Origin: Cohnella ginsengisoli
GTDB taxonomy: Bacteria > Bacillota > Bacilli > Paenibacillales > Paenibacillaceae
Length of the DNA stretch: 64,000 nucleotides
Direction of reading: 5' to 3'
Assembly (NCBI RefSeq): GCF_029525555.1
Contig: NZ_JAPDHZ010000006.1
Coordinates: 496,001-560,000 of the forward strand
A model generated the notes under the pieces. It was not told where the DNA came from. It did not search any database and worked only from the letters and a program-made list of their open reading frames with translations. This document shows, one piece after another, positions 9,110 to 17,883 of this stretch; positions within the stretch are counted from its first letter, which is position 1; the number at the start of each line of letters is the position of its first letter. The position numbers and the translations under genes are program-made.

Positions 9110-10667
9110 GGCCGGGCAGCCTCTCCGCGTCATCCGCCTTGCGATAAGCTTCGGGGCGCAGGTTCAGCCGCGTCCAATTGATGCGGATGAACGTATCCTT
9201 CCAATCTCGTATGGACAGCGGCGCGACGGGATGCATGTAAGGCACGCCGAACGAGGACAGCGACACCAGGTGCCAGAAAAGGATGAACAGCCCGGTCACG
9301 AGGCCGGCCATGCCGAGCAGTCCGCCCAGGAGCAGCAGCGGGAACCGCAGCAGGCGGAACGCGAGGCCAAGCTCAAAGTGCGGAATGACGAAGGAGGCGA
9401 TCCCCGTTATCGACACGACGATGACGGTCGGCGCGGACACGATGCCGGCCTGCACGGTAGCTTGTCCGATGACGATCGCGCCGATGATCGATACGGTCTG
9501 ACCGAGCGGTCTCGGAATTCGGATGCCGGCTTCCCGGAGTCCTTCGAAGATCAGCTCCATGATGAGAACCTCCGCGAGCGCGGGGAACGGGATGTTCTCT
9601 CTCGCGGCCGTGATCGTCTGCAGCAGGTTCGCGGGCACGATCTCCGGATGGAAAGTCGTGACCGCCACGTACACCGAAGGCACGAGGAAAGACATCGCGA
9701 CGAAAAACAGGCGGATCCACCGGATCCATGTCGAGGCCATGAAATTCTGATAGTAGTCTTCCGCCGACTGCATGAGCGAAAAAAAAGTAACGGGCACGAT
9801 CAGCGATTGGGGCGTGCCGTCGATCATCATGCCGATTCGCCCTTCCATCAGCGCGGCGGCCAGCGTGTCCGGACGTTCGGAATACTGGACCATGGGGAAA
9901 GGAGAAAACGGCATATCCTGCATTCGTTCCGCGATATAGCTGGCCCCGAGCACGCTGCTCACGTCCGTCTGGGCGAGCTTCTCCCTTACATCTCGCAGCA
10001 CATTCTCGTTGCAGACGCCTTGAATGTAGACCAGGTAGGTCTCCGTCTTGGTGAACCGTCCGAACGTATATTTTTCGACTTTGAAATCGGGATGCTTCAG
10101 CTTATGGCGCACGAGCGCGAGATTGGTTCTGATATTTTCGACGAACGCTTCCTGCGGCCCGACGATGACCGTCTCGTGCTGCGATTCCGTGACGGCGCGG
10201 TCGTTGTATTGCGTTACGGGAAACAGGCAGACGCCGTCCCGGCCGGCATTGATCAGCAGCGCGGCCTGACCCTGCAGCATCGCCGAGACGGCTTGGTCGG
10301 TATCCTGGCAACGGGTAGCCTGGATAGAGACGAGTCCGCCGCCGAGCAGTCCGTCGAGCAGATCCTTTGCTTCGAGAGACGACTCCCGGAGCGGCCGGAT
10401 CAGATGCGCGAACAGCGTTTTTTTGTCCACGATCGTCTCGAAGTACACGAGCGTACAGGCTACGCCGCCTGCCGAGATCGGCTGGCATACCAGATCCTCG
10501 GAATGCCGGAATGCCTTCAGAATGGCGGCCAGCGGATCGCCCGAAGCAGGGCGGACGCCGCCCTGCGCAGCAGGCCGGGTGCCGAAGCTGAAGCCGCCCG
10601 ACGCGGGCCCGGATGGACGTCCCTGGAGAGAATGCCGGAGCCAGGCCCGAATCAGACGTTTGAGCAT
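9102..10667 (-). CDS. gerKA: Spore germination receptor subunit A, GerA/GerKA type
   Basis: The A subunit of a GerA-family germinant receptor, about 521 residues: a soluble N-terminal region, then a membrane domain. Family features include ARENIPFPALAEVLIMELIF, EAGIRIPRPLGQTVSIIGAI and VIGQATVQAGIVSAPTVIVV in the membrane half, and GRIGMMIDGTPQSLIVPV before it. ATG 10667 is preceded by AAGGAGGAGG, which supports this start over one 22 codons upstream. The gene leads an A-C-D-B operon on the minus strand. A CATACTA box about 40 bases upstream fits forespore-specific SigG expression. The germinant cannot be inferred. Confidence 0.93.
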   Translation of the reverse strand: MLKRLIRAWLRHSLQGRPSGPASGGFSFGTRPAAQGGVRPASGDPLAAILKAFRHSEDLVCQPISAGGVACTLVYFETIVDKKTLFAHLIRPLRESSLEAKDLLDGLLGGGLVSIQATRCQDTDQAVSAMLQGQAALLINAGRDGVCLFPVTQYNDRAVTESQHETVIVGPQEAFVENIRTNLALVRHKLKHPDFKVEKYTFGRFTKTETYLVYIQGVCNENVLRDVREKLAQTDVSSVLGASYIAERMQDMPFSPFPMVQYSERPDTLAAALMEGRIGMMIDGTPQSLIVPVTFFSLMQSAEDYYQNFMASTWIRWIRLFFVAMSFLVPSVYVAVTTFHPEIVPANLLQTITAARENIPFPALAEVLIMELIFEGLREAGIRIPRPLGQTVSIIGAIVIGQATVQAGIVSAPTVIVVSITGIASFVIPHFELGLAFRLLRFPLLLLGGLLGMAGLVTGLFILFWHLVSLSSFGVPYMHPVAPLSIRDWKDTFIRINWTRLNLRPEAYRKADDAERLPGHE

Positions 10668-10706
10668 GCCGGTGGTGCCTCCTCCTTGTCCGCGGTCGTT
10701 GACAAT

Positions 10707-10713
10707 AGTATGC
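10707..10713 (-). promoter_or_regulatory. SigG-like -10 box of the germination operon
   Basis: On the minus strand CATACTA, the consensus -10 of forespore sigma factor SigG, lies about 40 bases before the gerKA start. The -35 region is a poor match to TGAATA, so the assignment rests on the -10 box and the function of the operon. Confidence 0.5.
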
Positions 10714-10752
10714 AACAAACCCAAACTTCGCATCCGCCGACTTTTTCAGAAT

Positions 10753-10766
10753 TTGTTCAGTAACAA
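10753..10766. promoter_or_regulatory. Inverted repeat upstream of the HxlR gene
   Basis: TTGTT-CAGT-AACAA is a perfect inverted repeat just before a TATAAA (10771-10776) that may be the -10 of the HxlR gene. It could be the HxlR operator. Confidence 0.35.
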
Positions 10767-10820
10767 GTGATATAAAAAGAGTATGTAAACGGCCGAGTAC
10801 CGAAACAAGGAGGCACCATC

Positions 10821-11162
10821 ATGCTGCAAACGATCAAATTCGAAGCGAACGAAACGGCAACCAATCCCGTGGGCACGGCAATGAGCGTCATCGGAGGCAA
10901 GTGGAAGGGCGTCATTCTCTATCAGCTCATCCAGCAGGAAGCCCGGTTTAATCAGCTTCGCCGGATGATTCCCGGCATTACGCAGCGCATGCTGGTGCTG
11001 CAGCTGCGGGACCTTGAGCGCGAGGGCCTCGTGCAGCGCATCGTCTATCAGGAGACGCCGCCGAAGATCGGCTACCGGCTCACCGATTACGGCCATACGC
11101 TGGTGCCCGTCATCTTGATGCTGAAGGAATGGGGCGAGAGCCACCAGACTGCCATGCATTGA
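10821..11162 (+). CDS. HxlR-family winged-helix transcription regulator
   Basis: A 113-residue winged-helix protein of the HxlR/YodB group. The core is clear: VIGGKWKGVILYQLIQQEARFNQLRRMIPGITQRMLVLQLRDLEREGLVQR, and the wing and tail read VEYR-like IGYRLTDYGHTLVPVI. Many relatives carry a redox-sensing Cys just before the VIGGKW helix; here that place reads TNPVGTAMSV, with no Cys anywhere in the protein, so thiol sensing is unlikely. GGAGG lies nine bases before ATG. It has its own terminator and divergent gerKA is its only near neighbour, so its target is unknown. Confidence 0.88.
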   Translation: MLQTIKFEANETATNPVGTAMSVIGGKWKGVILYQLIQQEARFNQLRRMIPGITQRMLVLQLRDLEREGLVQRIVYQETPPKIGYRLTDYGHTLVPVILMLKEWGESHQTAMH

Positions 11163-11223
11163 CATCAAGAGCGCGTCTCCCGTCCCGTTGACGGGAGCGG
11201 CCCCCCATGACCGCCCATGCTTA

Positions 11224-11256
11224 CCGCGAATGCGATGCCGCATCGCGGTTTTTTTT
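11224..11256 (+). terminator. Terminator after the HxlR gene
   Basis: GCGATG-CCG-CATCGC forms a perfect stem inside a longer CCGCG/CGCGG pairing, followed by eight T. Confidence 0.8.
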
Positions 11257-11413
11257 GCCGTTCGGCGAATATCGTCCTCGCGAGGATGAACGGGCAGGCG
11301 TTTTAACGCTCCGTTAATTCACGCTTTACAACGTCCGGCTACAATAGAGTTGCGGCCCGACGTCATTTTACGCAAAGCCGGACAATCGCCGATCAAAAAA
11401 AGGAGAGCCCGCC

Positions 11414-12073
11414 ATGGGAATTCACGCCTACTTCAGATCGCTGGACGTGCTCGACCGGATCATTCGCTGCCCGGGCAAATTCAAGTTCGAGGAGCATAGC
11501 GTCGCCGCGCACTCCTGGAAGGTCGTTCAGTATGCCAAGACCTTCGCGGATATCGAGGAGCAGCAGGGCGCGGTCATCGACTGGAAGAAGCTTTACCGGA
11601 TCACGAGCAGCCATGATTACGGAGAAATTTTTATCGGAGATATCAAGACGCCCGTCAAGCATTCCTCCATGCAGCTGCGCACGCTCCTGCAGCGCGTCGA
11701 GGAGGGCATGATTCATAATTTTATCGAGGAACATATCCCGCGCGAGTTCAAGGCGATCTTCCAAGAGCAGCTGCGCGAAGGGAAGGACCAATCGATCGAG
11801 GGACTGATCCTGGAGGCGGCCGACAAACTCGATCAAGTGTACGAGGCATTTTCCGAGCTCCAGCGGGGCAACACGGAAAAAGAATTCGTCTCGATGTACC
11901 GGCACGCGCTCCTCAAAATTCGCAGCATACCGCTCAAGTGCGTCGATTACTTCTTCGACAGCATCTTGCCGGACCTCGTGAGCGAGGAGTCGATGTCGCC
12001 CGTCGACATCCGCAAGATTACCGAGGAAGCGCTGGCGTCCGCGCCGTCGCCGTCGCAGCCGTATCCGGCATGA
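11414..12073 (+). CDS. HD-domain phosphohydrolase, YfbR-like
   Basis: A 219-residue metal-dependent phosphohydrolase of the HD superfamily, closest in plan to YfbR-type 5'-deoxynucleotidases that remove phosphate from dNMPs. Metal ligands are visible as His in FEEHSVAAHSWKV (residues about 27-39), the HD pair in ITSSHDYGEIFIGDI (about 69-76) and Asp in EAADKLDQVYEA (about 137). There is no membrane segment. A good AAAGGAG precedes ATG. Substrate specificity is inferred from the family only; other HD proteins of this size act on different phosphates. Confidence 0.75.
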   Translation: MGIHAYFRSLDVLDRIIRCPGKFKFEEHSVAAHSWKVVQYAKTFADIEEQQGAVIDWKKLYRITSSHDYGEIFIGDIKTPVKHSSMQLRTLLQRVEEGMIHNFIEEHIPREFKAIFQEQLREGKDQSIEGLILEAADKLDQVYEAFSELQRGNTEKEFVSMYRHALLKIRSIPLKCVDYFFDSILPDLVSEESMSPVDIRKITEEALASAPSPSQPYPA

Positions 12074-12128
12074 TGGCGCGCAGCCGCTTTTCGCGCGATC
12101 GCTCAAACGCTTTAATGCGTACAAAAAC

Positions 12129-12172
12129 AGGCTGTTCTTCCCGTCATTTTCATGACCGGGGAACAGCCTTTC
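12129..12172. terminator. Bidirectional terminator between convergent genes
   Basis: AGGCTGTTC and GAACAGCCT flank inner CCGTCA/TGACCGG arms. It serves the HD gene on the plus strand and the DUF4097 gene on the minus strand. Confidence 0.75.
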
Positions 12173-12185
12173 GTATTGGAGTGCT

Positions 12186-13097
12186 TTACTCTGCCGTCGA
12201 TACCCGTATGCTGCCGCTGTCCGTACGCACCTTGATCGTGTCGTTCGACTGACCCGGCGAATCCGGCGAGTGGATCGAGCCGGAGTCCGAGCGGAGGTCA
12301 TAGTGACCGGCGAAGGCCGCTGGCACTTCGATGCGAACGCTGCCGGAGTCGCTGGAGACGTCGGCGGAGGACGTGTCGGTCTTGGACAGCCGGACGCTGC
12401 CGGAATCGGTCTTGATCGAAGCTGTGCCGGCCAAAGAAGCGAACCGGACCGAGCCGGAGTCCGACGAGGCCGTCGCTTCGGCCGTCACGCCGTCTGCCTG
12501 GATGCTGCCGGAGTCCGTCTTCACCTTCAGCTGCTCCGCTTGAACGGCGGCGAGCCTCACCGAACCGGAGTCGGACTTGAGCTCGACCGTTCCGGCGTCG
12601 ATATTCGAAGCCCGCAGCGAGCCGGAGTCCGATCCGATCTCGACTTGCTGCGCTTTGGGACCGTCCACGGTCACGGAACCGGAATCCGACTTGACCGTGA
12701 CTTCGTCCAGCTTGCCGTTCCCGCTCAGCGCGACGACGATCGTCTGCTTGTGGCTGCCGAAGTCGAAGTCCATGTTAAACCATCTGTCCTTGGCGTCGAG
12801 ATCGAGCTTCAGCTTGCCGTCCTGCACGGTCACGTCGGACAGCCGGTCGATGACCTCCTGCTCTTCTTCGCCGTTCAGCGTGACGCTGTTTTTGCCGTCC
12901 GCGCTCGCGACGAAGCGGACGTCCAAACTCTTCGCTTCACCTTCGATCTCGAACGACCGAAGCTCTCCCTCGCCGAACGTCCACGTCTGCGAATGCGCCT
13001 TCAGCGAATCCGAGAAGTGGAACTTGTAATAAGCCGCGCCGCCCAAGCCGATGAGGATGAGGCCGATCGCGATCGTCACCCAGGATACTTTTTTCAT
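12186..13097 (-). CDS. DUF4097-type membrane-anchored beta-repeat protein with SDSGS repeats
   Basis: The 303-residue protein has one N-terminal membrane helix (WVTIAIGLILIGLGGAAYY) and an extracellular beta-strand domain of the DUF4097/adhesin-like type, a family linked in Firmicutes to cell-envelope stress and PadR-regulated loci. The unusual part is nine copies of the motif (S/T)DSGS(V/L/I), spaced about 15-20 residues, which would stack into a beta-solenoid ladder. Function is unknown. ATG 13097 overlaps the stop of the upstream membrane gene (ATGA), so the two are translationally coupled. The PadR regulator often found at such loci is absent. Confidence 0.8.
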   Translation of the reverse strand: MKKVSWVTIAIGLILIGLGGAAYYKFHFSDSLKAHSQTWTFGEGELRSFEIEGEAKSLDVRFVASADGKNSVTLNGEEEQEVIDRLSDVTVQDGKLKLDLDAKDRWFNMDFDFGSHKQTIVVALSGNGKLDEVTVKSDSGSVTVDGPKAQQVEIGSDSGSLRASNIDAGTVELKSDSGSVRLAAVQAEQLKVKTDSGSIQADGVTAEATASSDSGSVRFASLAGTASIKTDSGSVRLSKTDTSSADVSSDSGSVRIEVPAAFAGHYDLRSDSGSIHSPDSPGQSNDTIKVRTDSGSIRVSTAE

Positions 13098-13429
13098 GAT
13101 GAAGACCTTCCTTTCCGAATACGGCCGGACCAGGCCAGCACGCCGGCGGTCAAGCGAATGCCGACTTTGAACGCGGCGATCGTGCCGAGCGCGGCGAGCA
13201 TGCCGAAGCCCGTCACCGCCAAGCTGATGAACAGGGTCGCCGGGTAGCGGTCGCCGTTGAACGTCCAATCCAGCAGAACCGCAACCGGGGCGGCGATGAG
13301 CGCGATATTGGCTGCGGCCAGGGCGGAGAGTACGGCCCAAAGCGCAAGTCCGAGCGGAATGGCGAAGATGCCAAGCAGCGAGAGCAGCGCGACCGCCGCC
13401 GGATGAGCCGATCTGTTGTTGTCGTTCAC
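13094..13429 (-). CDS. Small membrane protein coupled to the DUF4097 gene (DUF1700-like C-terminal part)
   Basis: A 111-residue protein with two or three hydrophobic segments (VALLSLLGIFAIPLGLALW, ALAAANIALIAAPVAVLLDW, LFISLAVTGFGMLAALGTI). Its arrangement before a DUF4097 gene matches the DUF1700/HAAS partner seen at many loci, but the soluble N-terminal HAAS domain is missing. The start is taken as GTG 13429 with GGGGA upstream. A -10 box at 13487-13492 lies close enough that a longer N-terminus is unlikely. It overlaps the next gene by four bases. Confidence 0.6.
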   Translation of the reverse strand: MNDNNRSAHPAAVALLSLLGIFAIPLGLALWAVLSALAAANIALIAAPVAVLLDWTFNGDRYPATLFISLAVTGFGMLAALGTIAAFKVGIRLTAGVLAWSGRIRKGRSSS

Positions 13430-13486
13430 TTTCGTTCCCCATTTCTGCGCGTTAAGCGGCCTGCATAATTCCAAGCCTGCCGCTTC

Positions 13487-13492
13487 ATTATA
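13487..13492 (-). promoter_or_regulatory. -10 box for the DUF1700-like/DUF4097 pair
   Basis: A perfect TATAAT on the minus strand lies about 58 bases before the GTG start. The -35 is unclear. Apart from this, 13430-13773 shows no gene or structure I can support. Confidence 0.45.
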
Positions 13493-13773
13493 GAATGAAC
13501 AGGCGCGTCTGGGGAACGGACGCCGGTTGGACGGCGGCTCCGCCTCAGGTCCAGGAATATGGCGGGATCTGGGAAGCATGCGAAATATATTTCGTTTGGA
13601 AGCCTTTTCGGTCGGGTAAGAGGAAAATGCGAGCATGACGCAGCTTGAAATTTGAATCGAAGCCGTCCTGCGCCAGGAGAATTTTGAATCTAGGCCGATT
13701 TAGACTATATTTTGTCACATTTCTGTGATAGAATGTTCACAGATAGCGTTTCCACTGAAGGGAGCTGTTCACG

Positions 13774-14013
13774 ATGAGAAAAGACATGACGATCGCGTTG
13801 AAATGGACGGCGGCTGTTATTATTGCATTCGGCGTCATTTGCAGCGCATTGAATATGAGCGAGTTCAACGACGGCAACCTGGGACTGATGATCGGCATCG
13901 GCTTCCTCGTGGGCGGCCTGCAGATTCTGCTGTTCGGCGTAGCCGCGCCGCTGATGATGAAGAAGTCGGATCTCGAGCCCGAAGGTCTCGACAAGGTCGA
14001 AGACCTCGCCTGA
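13774..14013 (+). CDS. Small two-helix membrane protein, unknown function
   Basis: A 79-residue protein with two membrane helices (TAAVIIAFGVICSALNM and LGLMIGIGFLVGGLQILLFG) and a charged cytoplasmic tail (KKSDLEPEGLDKVEDLA). GGGAG lies about ten bases before ATG. It is a single-gene unit with its own terminator. I do not recognise a named family, and nothing nearby indicates a role. Confidence 0.7.
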   Translation: MRKDMTIALKWTAAVIIAFGVICSALNMSEFNDGNLGLMIGIGFLVGGLQILLFGVAAPLMMKKSDLEPEGLDKVEDLA

Positions 14014-14049
14014 TACGGCGCCCGCCGGAAGGATTATATTCAGCCAAAG

Positions 14050-14094
14050 ACTGCCTGTGCAGAGAGACTTCTCCGCGCGAGGCAGTTTTTTTTG
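14050..14094 (+). terminator. Terminator after the small membrane protein gene
   Basis: CTGCCT and AGGCAG arms enclose a GC-rich inner hairpin and are followed by a run of eight T. Confidence 0.75.
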
Positions 14095-14280
14095 TTGCAT
14101 TTGTTTGAACAAAGGTCGAATTGGTGAACAATTTATTGCTAAATATCAAACAAACATTGACGCATTTGTTAACAGCAGCGCCGCGGCCTTCGGTTTTTGA
14201 TATGTTAATGACATAGCGCGGCGTTCTGACGAGAGCAGCCGTGGGCTCGGCGCCAAGCCGCAATCAAGGAGTGTGAGCAA

Positions 14281-15289
14281 ATGAAGTACAAAGGGTGGTT
14301 CATGCGGGCGGCGGCGTTCCTGCCGCTGGCGCTGATGACGTTCCTGCTGTCGGGCTGCGCCGATGTGGTCGTCCTTGATCCCAAAGGGGAGATCGGCAAG
14401 CAGCAGCTTGATCTCATCTACATTACGACGGGGCTTTGTCTCATCATTATCGTACCTGTCCTTATATTGACGTTCTGGATCGCCTGGAAGTACCGGGCGA
14501 AGAGCAAAAAGAAAGAAGCGTACCAGCCCGAGTGGGATCACAGCACGAAGCTGGAAGCCGTCTGGTGGGGGGATCCCGATCCTGATCATTCTGCTGATCG
14601 CGATCGTCACGGTACAGTACAGCTACAAGCTGGAGCCTTCCAAGGCGCTCGCTTCCGACGAGAAGCCGATCACGATTCAAGTCGTGGCGCTCGACTGGAA
14701 ATGGCTGTTCCTCTATCCGGAGCAGGGCATCGCAACGGTTAACTACGTACAGTTCCCGGAGAAGGTTCCGGTTCAATTCCAGCTGACCGCGGACGCGCCG
14801 ATGAATTCGTTCTGGATCCCGCAGCTCGGGGGCCAGATCTATACGATGTCGGGCATGGCGATGAAGCTGCATTTGATCGCAGACGAGCCGGGCGATTACT
14901 TCGGCACGGGCGCGAACTTCAGCGGCGAATACTTCGGCAAGATGACCTTCAACGCCAAGGCGACGTCGCGGGCCGACTTCGAAAAATGGGTGCAGGACGT
15001 CAAGCAGTCGTACCCGGCGATGAACCAGGAAGGCTACAACGAGCTCGCGAAACCCGCGACTTCGCTGGTGCGTTCGTTCTCTTCCTTCCCGAACGGAATG
15101 TTCGACAATATCGTCAACAAGTACGTCGTGGCAGGCGAATCCGGCCATCATCATGGCGGCGAAGCGGCTTCGTCAAGCGAAGGCGCGGCCGTCACGGACG
15201 GTCAAGCCGGACACGATATGAGCGAGATGGACATGAGCGAAATGGACATGTCCGACGCGGGCGATAGCGGCGCCGCGCATCAACATTAA
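14281..15289 (+). CDS. qoxA: Cytochrome aa3 quinol oxidase subunit II (one apparent +1 indel)
   Basis: Subunit II of the proton-pumping terminal oxidase. It has a lipoprotein signal (ALMTFLLSGCADV), two membrane helices and an extracytoplasmic cupredoxin domain starting at VVALDWKWLFLYPEQGIATV. The CuA ligands of cytochrome c oxidases are absent, as in quinol oxidases. The frame breaks at G6 (14567-14572); with five G it reads VWWGIPILIILLIAIVTVQY, completing helix 2 and giving 335 residues. The C-terminal tail is rich in His, Met and Asp (GHDMSEMDMSEMDMSDAG), longer than in typical QoxA. AGGAG precedes ATG. It is the first gene of qoxABCD. Confidence 0.9.
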
Positions 15290-15302
15290 GGAGGGGACCC
15301 GA

Positions 15303-17262
15303 TTGAAGATTACTAAGCTATCCGATTTCTTCGTGACGGGGGACCCGCTCATCTACGGCGCCGACGTCGCGATCGGACTGACGATGGTCGCCATCGTCGT
15401 CGCGCTCACCGCGTTCAAGCGCTGGGGATGGCTGTGGCGCGAATGGCTGACGACCGTCGATCACAAGCGGATCGGCATCATGTACGTTATCGCTTCGCTG
15501 CTCATGCTGTTCCGCGGGGGCGTCGACGCCCTGCTCATGCGGACGCAGCTGGCGCTGCCGGACAGCATGGAGTTCCTCAAGCCCGATCACTATAACGATA
15601 TTTTCACCACGCACGGCGTCATCATGATTTTGTTTATGGCGATGCCGCTCATGTTCGGTTTGTTTAACCTGACCGTGCCGCTGCAGATCGGCGCGCGCGA
15701 CGTCGCGTTCCCGCTGTTGAACTCCCTGAGCTTCTGGCTGTTCTTCATGGGCGCGATGCTGTTCAACGTCTCGTTCGTCATCGGCGGTTCGCCGGAGGCC
15801 GGATGGCTGGCTTATCCGCCGCTGTCCGAGAAGATGTTCAGTCCGGGCGTGGGGCAAGACTTCTATATCTGGGGTATCCAAATCTCGGGTATCGGCTCCT
15901 TGATGACCGGCATTAACTTTATCGTCACGATCCTCAAGATGCGCGCGCCGGGCATGAAGCTCATGAAGATGCCGATGTTCACCTGGTCGGTCCTCTCGAG
16001 CTGCTTGACGATTATCCTGGCGTTCCCGATTCTGACGGTCACGCTGGCGCTGCTCTTCATCGACCGTTACTTCGGGGCCCACTTCTTCACGCTCGACATG
16101 GGCGGCAATCCGATGATGTACATCAACCTTATCTGGATGTGGGGTCACCCTGAAGTTTATATCGTCGTACTGCCGGCGTTCGGCATATTCTCGGAGGTCG
16201 TGGCCACCTTCTCCAAGAAGCGGCTGTTCGGCTACGGCTCCATGGTGTTCGCGCTAATGAGCATCAGTATCTTCTCGTTCTTCACCTGGGCCCACCACTT
16301 CTTCACGATGGGCTCGGGCGCGAGCGTCAACGCGTTCTTCGCCGTCACGACGATGATCATCGCGATTCCGACGGGGGTCAAGGTGTTCAACTGGCTATTC
16401 ACGATGTATAAGGGGAAAATTACGTTCGAGCTTCCGATGCTCTGGACGATGGCTTTCATTCCTTGCTTCGTCGTCGGCGGCATGACCGGCGTCATGCTGT
16501 CCGTCGCGCCGGCCGACTTCCAGTTCCACAACAGCTACTTCCTGATCGCTCACTTCCACCAGGTGCTTATCGGGGGCGTCGTATTCGGTTACTTCGCGGG
16601 CCTGTACTACTGGTGGCCGAAGGTGTTCGGCTTCAAGCTGAACGACAAGCTTGGAAAATGGGCGTTCTGGCTGTGGAACATCGGCTTCTATGTCTGCTTC
16701 ATGCCGCAATACGTACTCGGCCTCATGGGCATGACGCGCCGCGTCAGCTCGTACAGCTGGGACACCGGCTGGTGGAGCTGGAACTTCGTCTCCACGATCG
16801 GCGCCTTCCTGATGGGCGCGGGCTTCCTGTTCCAGGTGTGGCAGATTCTGCACAGCATCAAGTTCATGGAGCGCGTCAAGGGCGATCCGTGGGGCGGCCG
16901 TACGCTCGAGTGGTCGATTCCTTCGCCGGCGCCGTTCTACAACTTCGCGATTACGCCGAAGGTCGAAGGCAGGGACGACTGGTGGCGCCGCAAGGAGCTG
17001 GCCGCCAAGGGCGTCCAGGATCCGCCGCCGAAGTATGAGCCGATCCATATGCCGAAAAACTCGGGGACGCCGATCGTCATGTCCGTCTTCTGGTTCATCC
17101 TCGGCTTCGGCTTCGTTTTCGACTGGCTGTGGCTGATCGTGCCGGGCGCGATCGGGATCGCGGCTACCATGCTGTATCACTCGTTTAACTACGACACGGA
17201 TTATTACGTAACGGCCGAAGAAGTTAGAAAGACCGAAGCTAAAGCGGGGGAGGGTTGTCTAA
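15303..17262 (+). CDS. qoxB: Cytochrome aa3 quinol oxidase subunit I (apparent +1 indel near its end)
   Basis: The catalytic subunit, holding low-spin heme a and the heme a3-CuB site. Ligand motifs are present: heme a His in FTTHGVIMI, CuB His and the cross-linked Tyr in WGHPEVYIVVLPAFG, the His pair in WAHHFF, and heme His in IAHFHQVLIGG. As sequenced, the frame continues without a stop into subunit III, giving an 859-residue product. If G5 at 17246-17250 is really four, subunit I ends at TAA 17260-17262, which overlaps the ATG of subunit III, with 652 residues, matching known QoxB. A true I-III fusion is possible, since such fusions exist in some oxidases, but less likely here. Confidence 0.93.
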
Positions 17263-17882
17263 TGGCGCATGTCGCGGCTAACCAATCATCGCACGACCAC
17301 GATCACGGCCATGACGGCCATCACGACCTCGAAGCGCTTCGGACGATGGGCTTCTGGATTTTCATCATTACCGACTGTATTATATTCGGCACGCTCTTCG
17401 CGACGTATGCCGTGCTCATGAACAACACGGCGGGCGGTCCGTCCGGCGCCGAGTTGTTCGAGATGCCGGGCGTCATCGCCGAGACGTTCATCCTGCTGAC
17501 GAGCAGCTTCACCAGCGGTCTGGCCGTATTGTCCATGAACAGAGGCGACAAGAAGGGCCTGATCGGCTGGTTGATCGTCACCGCGGTGTTGGGCGCATCC
17601 TTTATCACGCTCGAAGTAACCGAGTTCCTCAAGATGATCGACGAGGGCGCCAAGATCTCGACCAGCGCGTTCCTGTCCGCCTTCTACACGCTCGTCGGCA
17701 CGCACGGTCTCCACGTCTCTATCGGCCTGATCTGGATGGTCGCGCTGATGCTGCAGGTGGCAAAGCGCGGCATCACGCCGGTGACCAAGCGCAAGATCGG
17801 CAATATTAGCTTGTACTGGCACTTTCTCGACGTCGTGTGGATCTTCGTCTTTACGATCGTGTACATGATGGGGGTGAGGTAA
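17262..17882 (+). CDS. qoxC: Cytochrome aa3 quinol oxidase subunit III
   Basis: Five-helix subunit III of the quinol oxidase, 206 residues when started at ATG 17262, the usual QoxC length. The first helix reads GFWIFIITDCIIFGTLFATYAV and the last region TLVGTHGLHVSIGLIWM, both typical. GGGGGAGGG lies just upstream and the start overlaps the qoxB stop as TAATG once one G is removed upstream. In the sequence as given it is fused in frame to qoxB. The N-terminus carries a His-rich cluster (SSHDHDHGHDGHHD) before the first helix. Confidence 0.88.
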   Translation: MAHVAANQSSHDHDHGHDGHHDLEALRTMGFWIFIITDCIIFGTLFATYAVLMNNTAGGPSGAELFEMPGVIAETFILLTSSFTSGLAVLSMNRGDKKGLIGWLIVTAVLGASFITLEVTEFLKMIDEGAKISTSAFLSAFYTLVGTHGLHVSIGLIWMVALMLQVAKRGITPVTKRKIGNISLYWHFLDVVWIFVFTIVYMMGVR

Positions 17883-17883
17883 G

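Noticed and set aside
13713..13732. TCACA-TTTC-TGTGA as an FNR/CRP-type site
   Set aside because: The half-sites are in the reverse order of the TGTGA-N6-TCACA consensus and the spacer is 4.
14100..14113. Palindrome TTTGTT-TG-AACAAA upstream of qoxA
   Set aside because: Perfect but AT-rich and about 170 bases from the gene, right after a terminator. It does not match a redox regulator site I know, so it is not called as an operator.
14281..15289. Phase variation as the cause of frame breaks
   Set aside because: Breaks occur in housekeeping genes such as qoxA and in ordinary short runs of 5-8, nearly always +1. A systematic sequencing cause explains this better.
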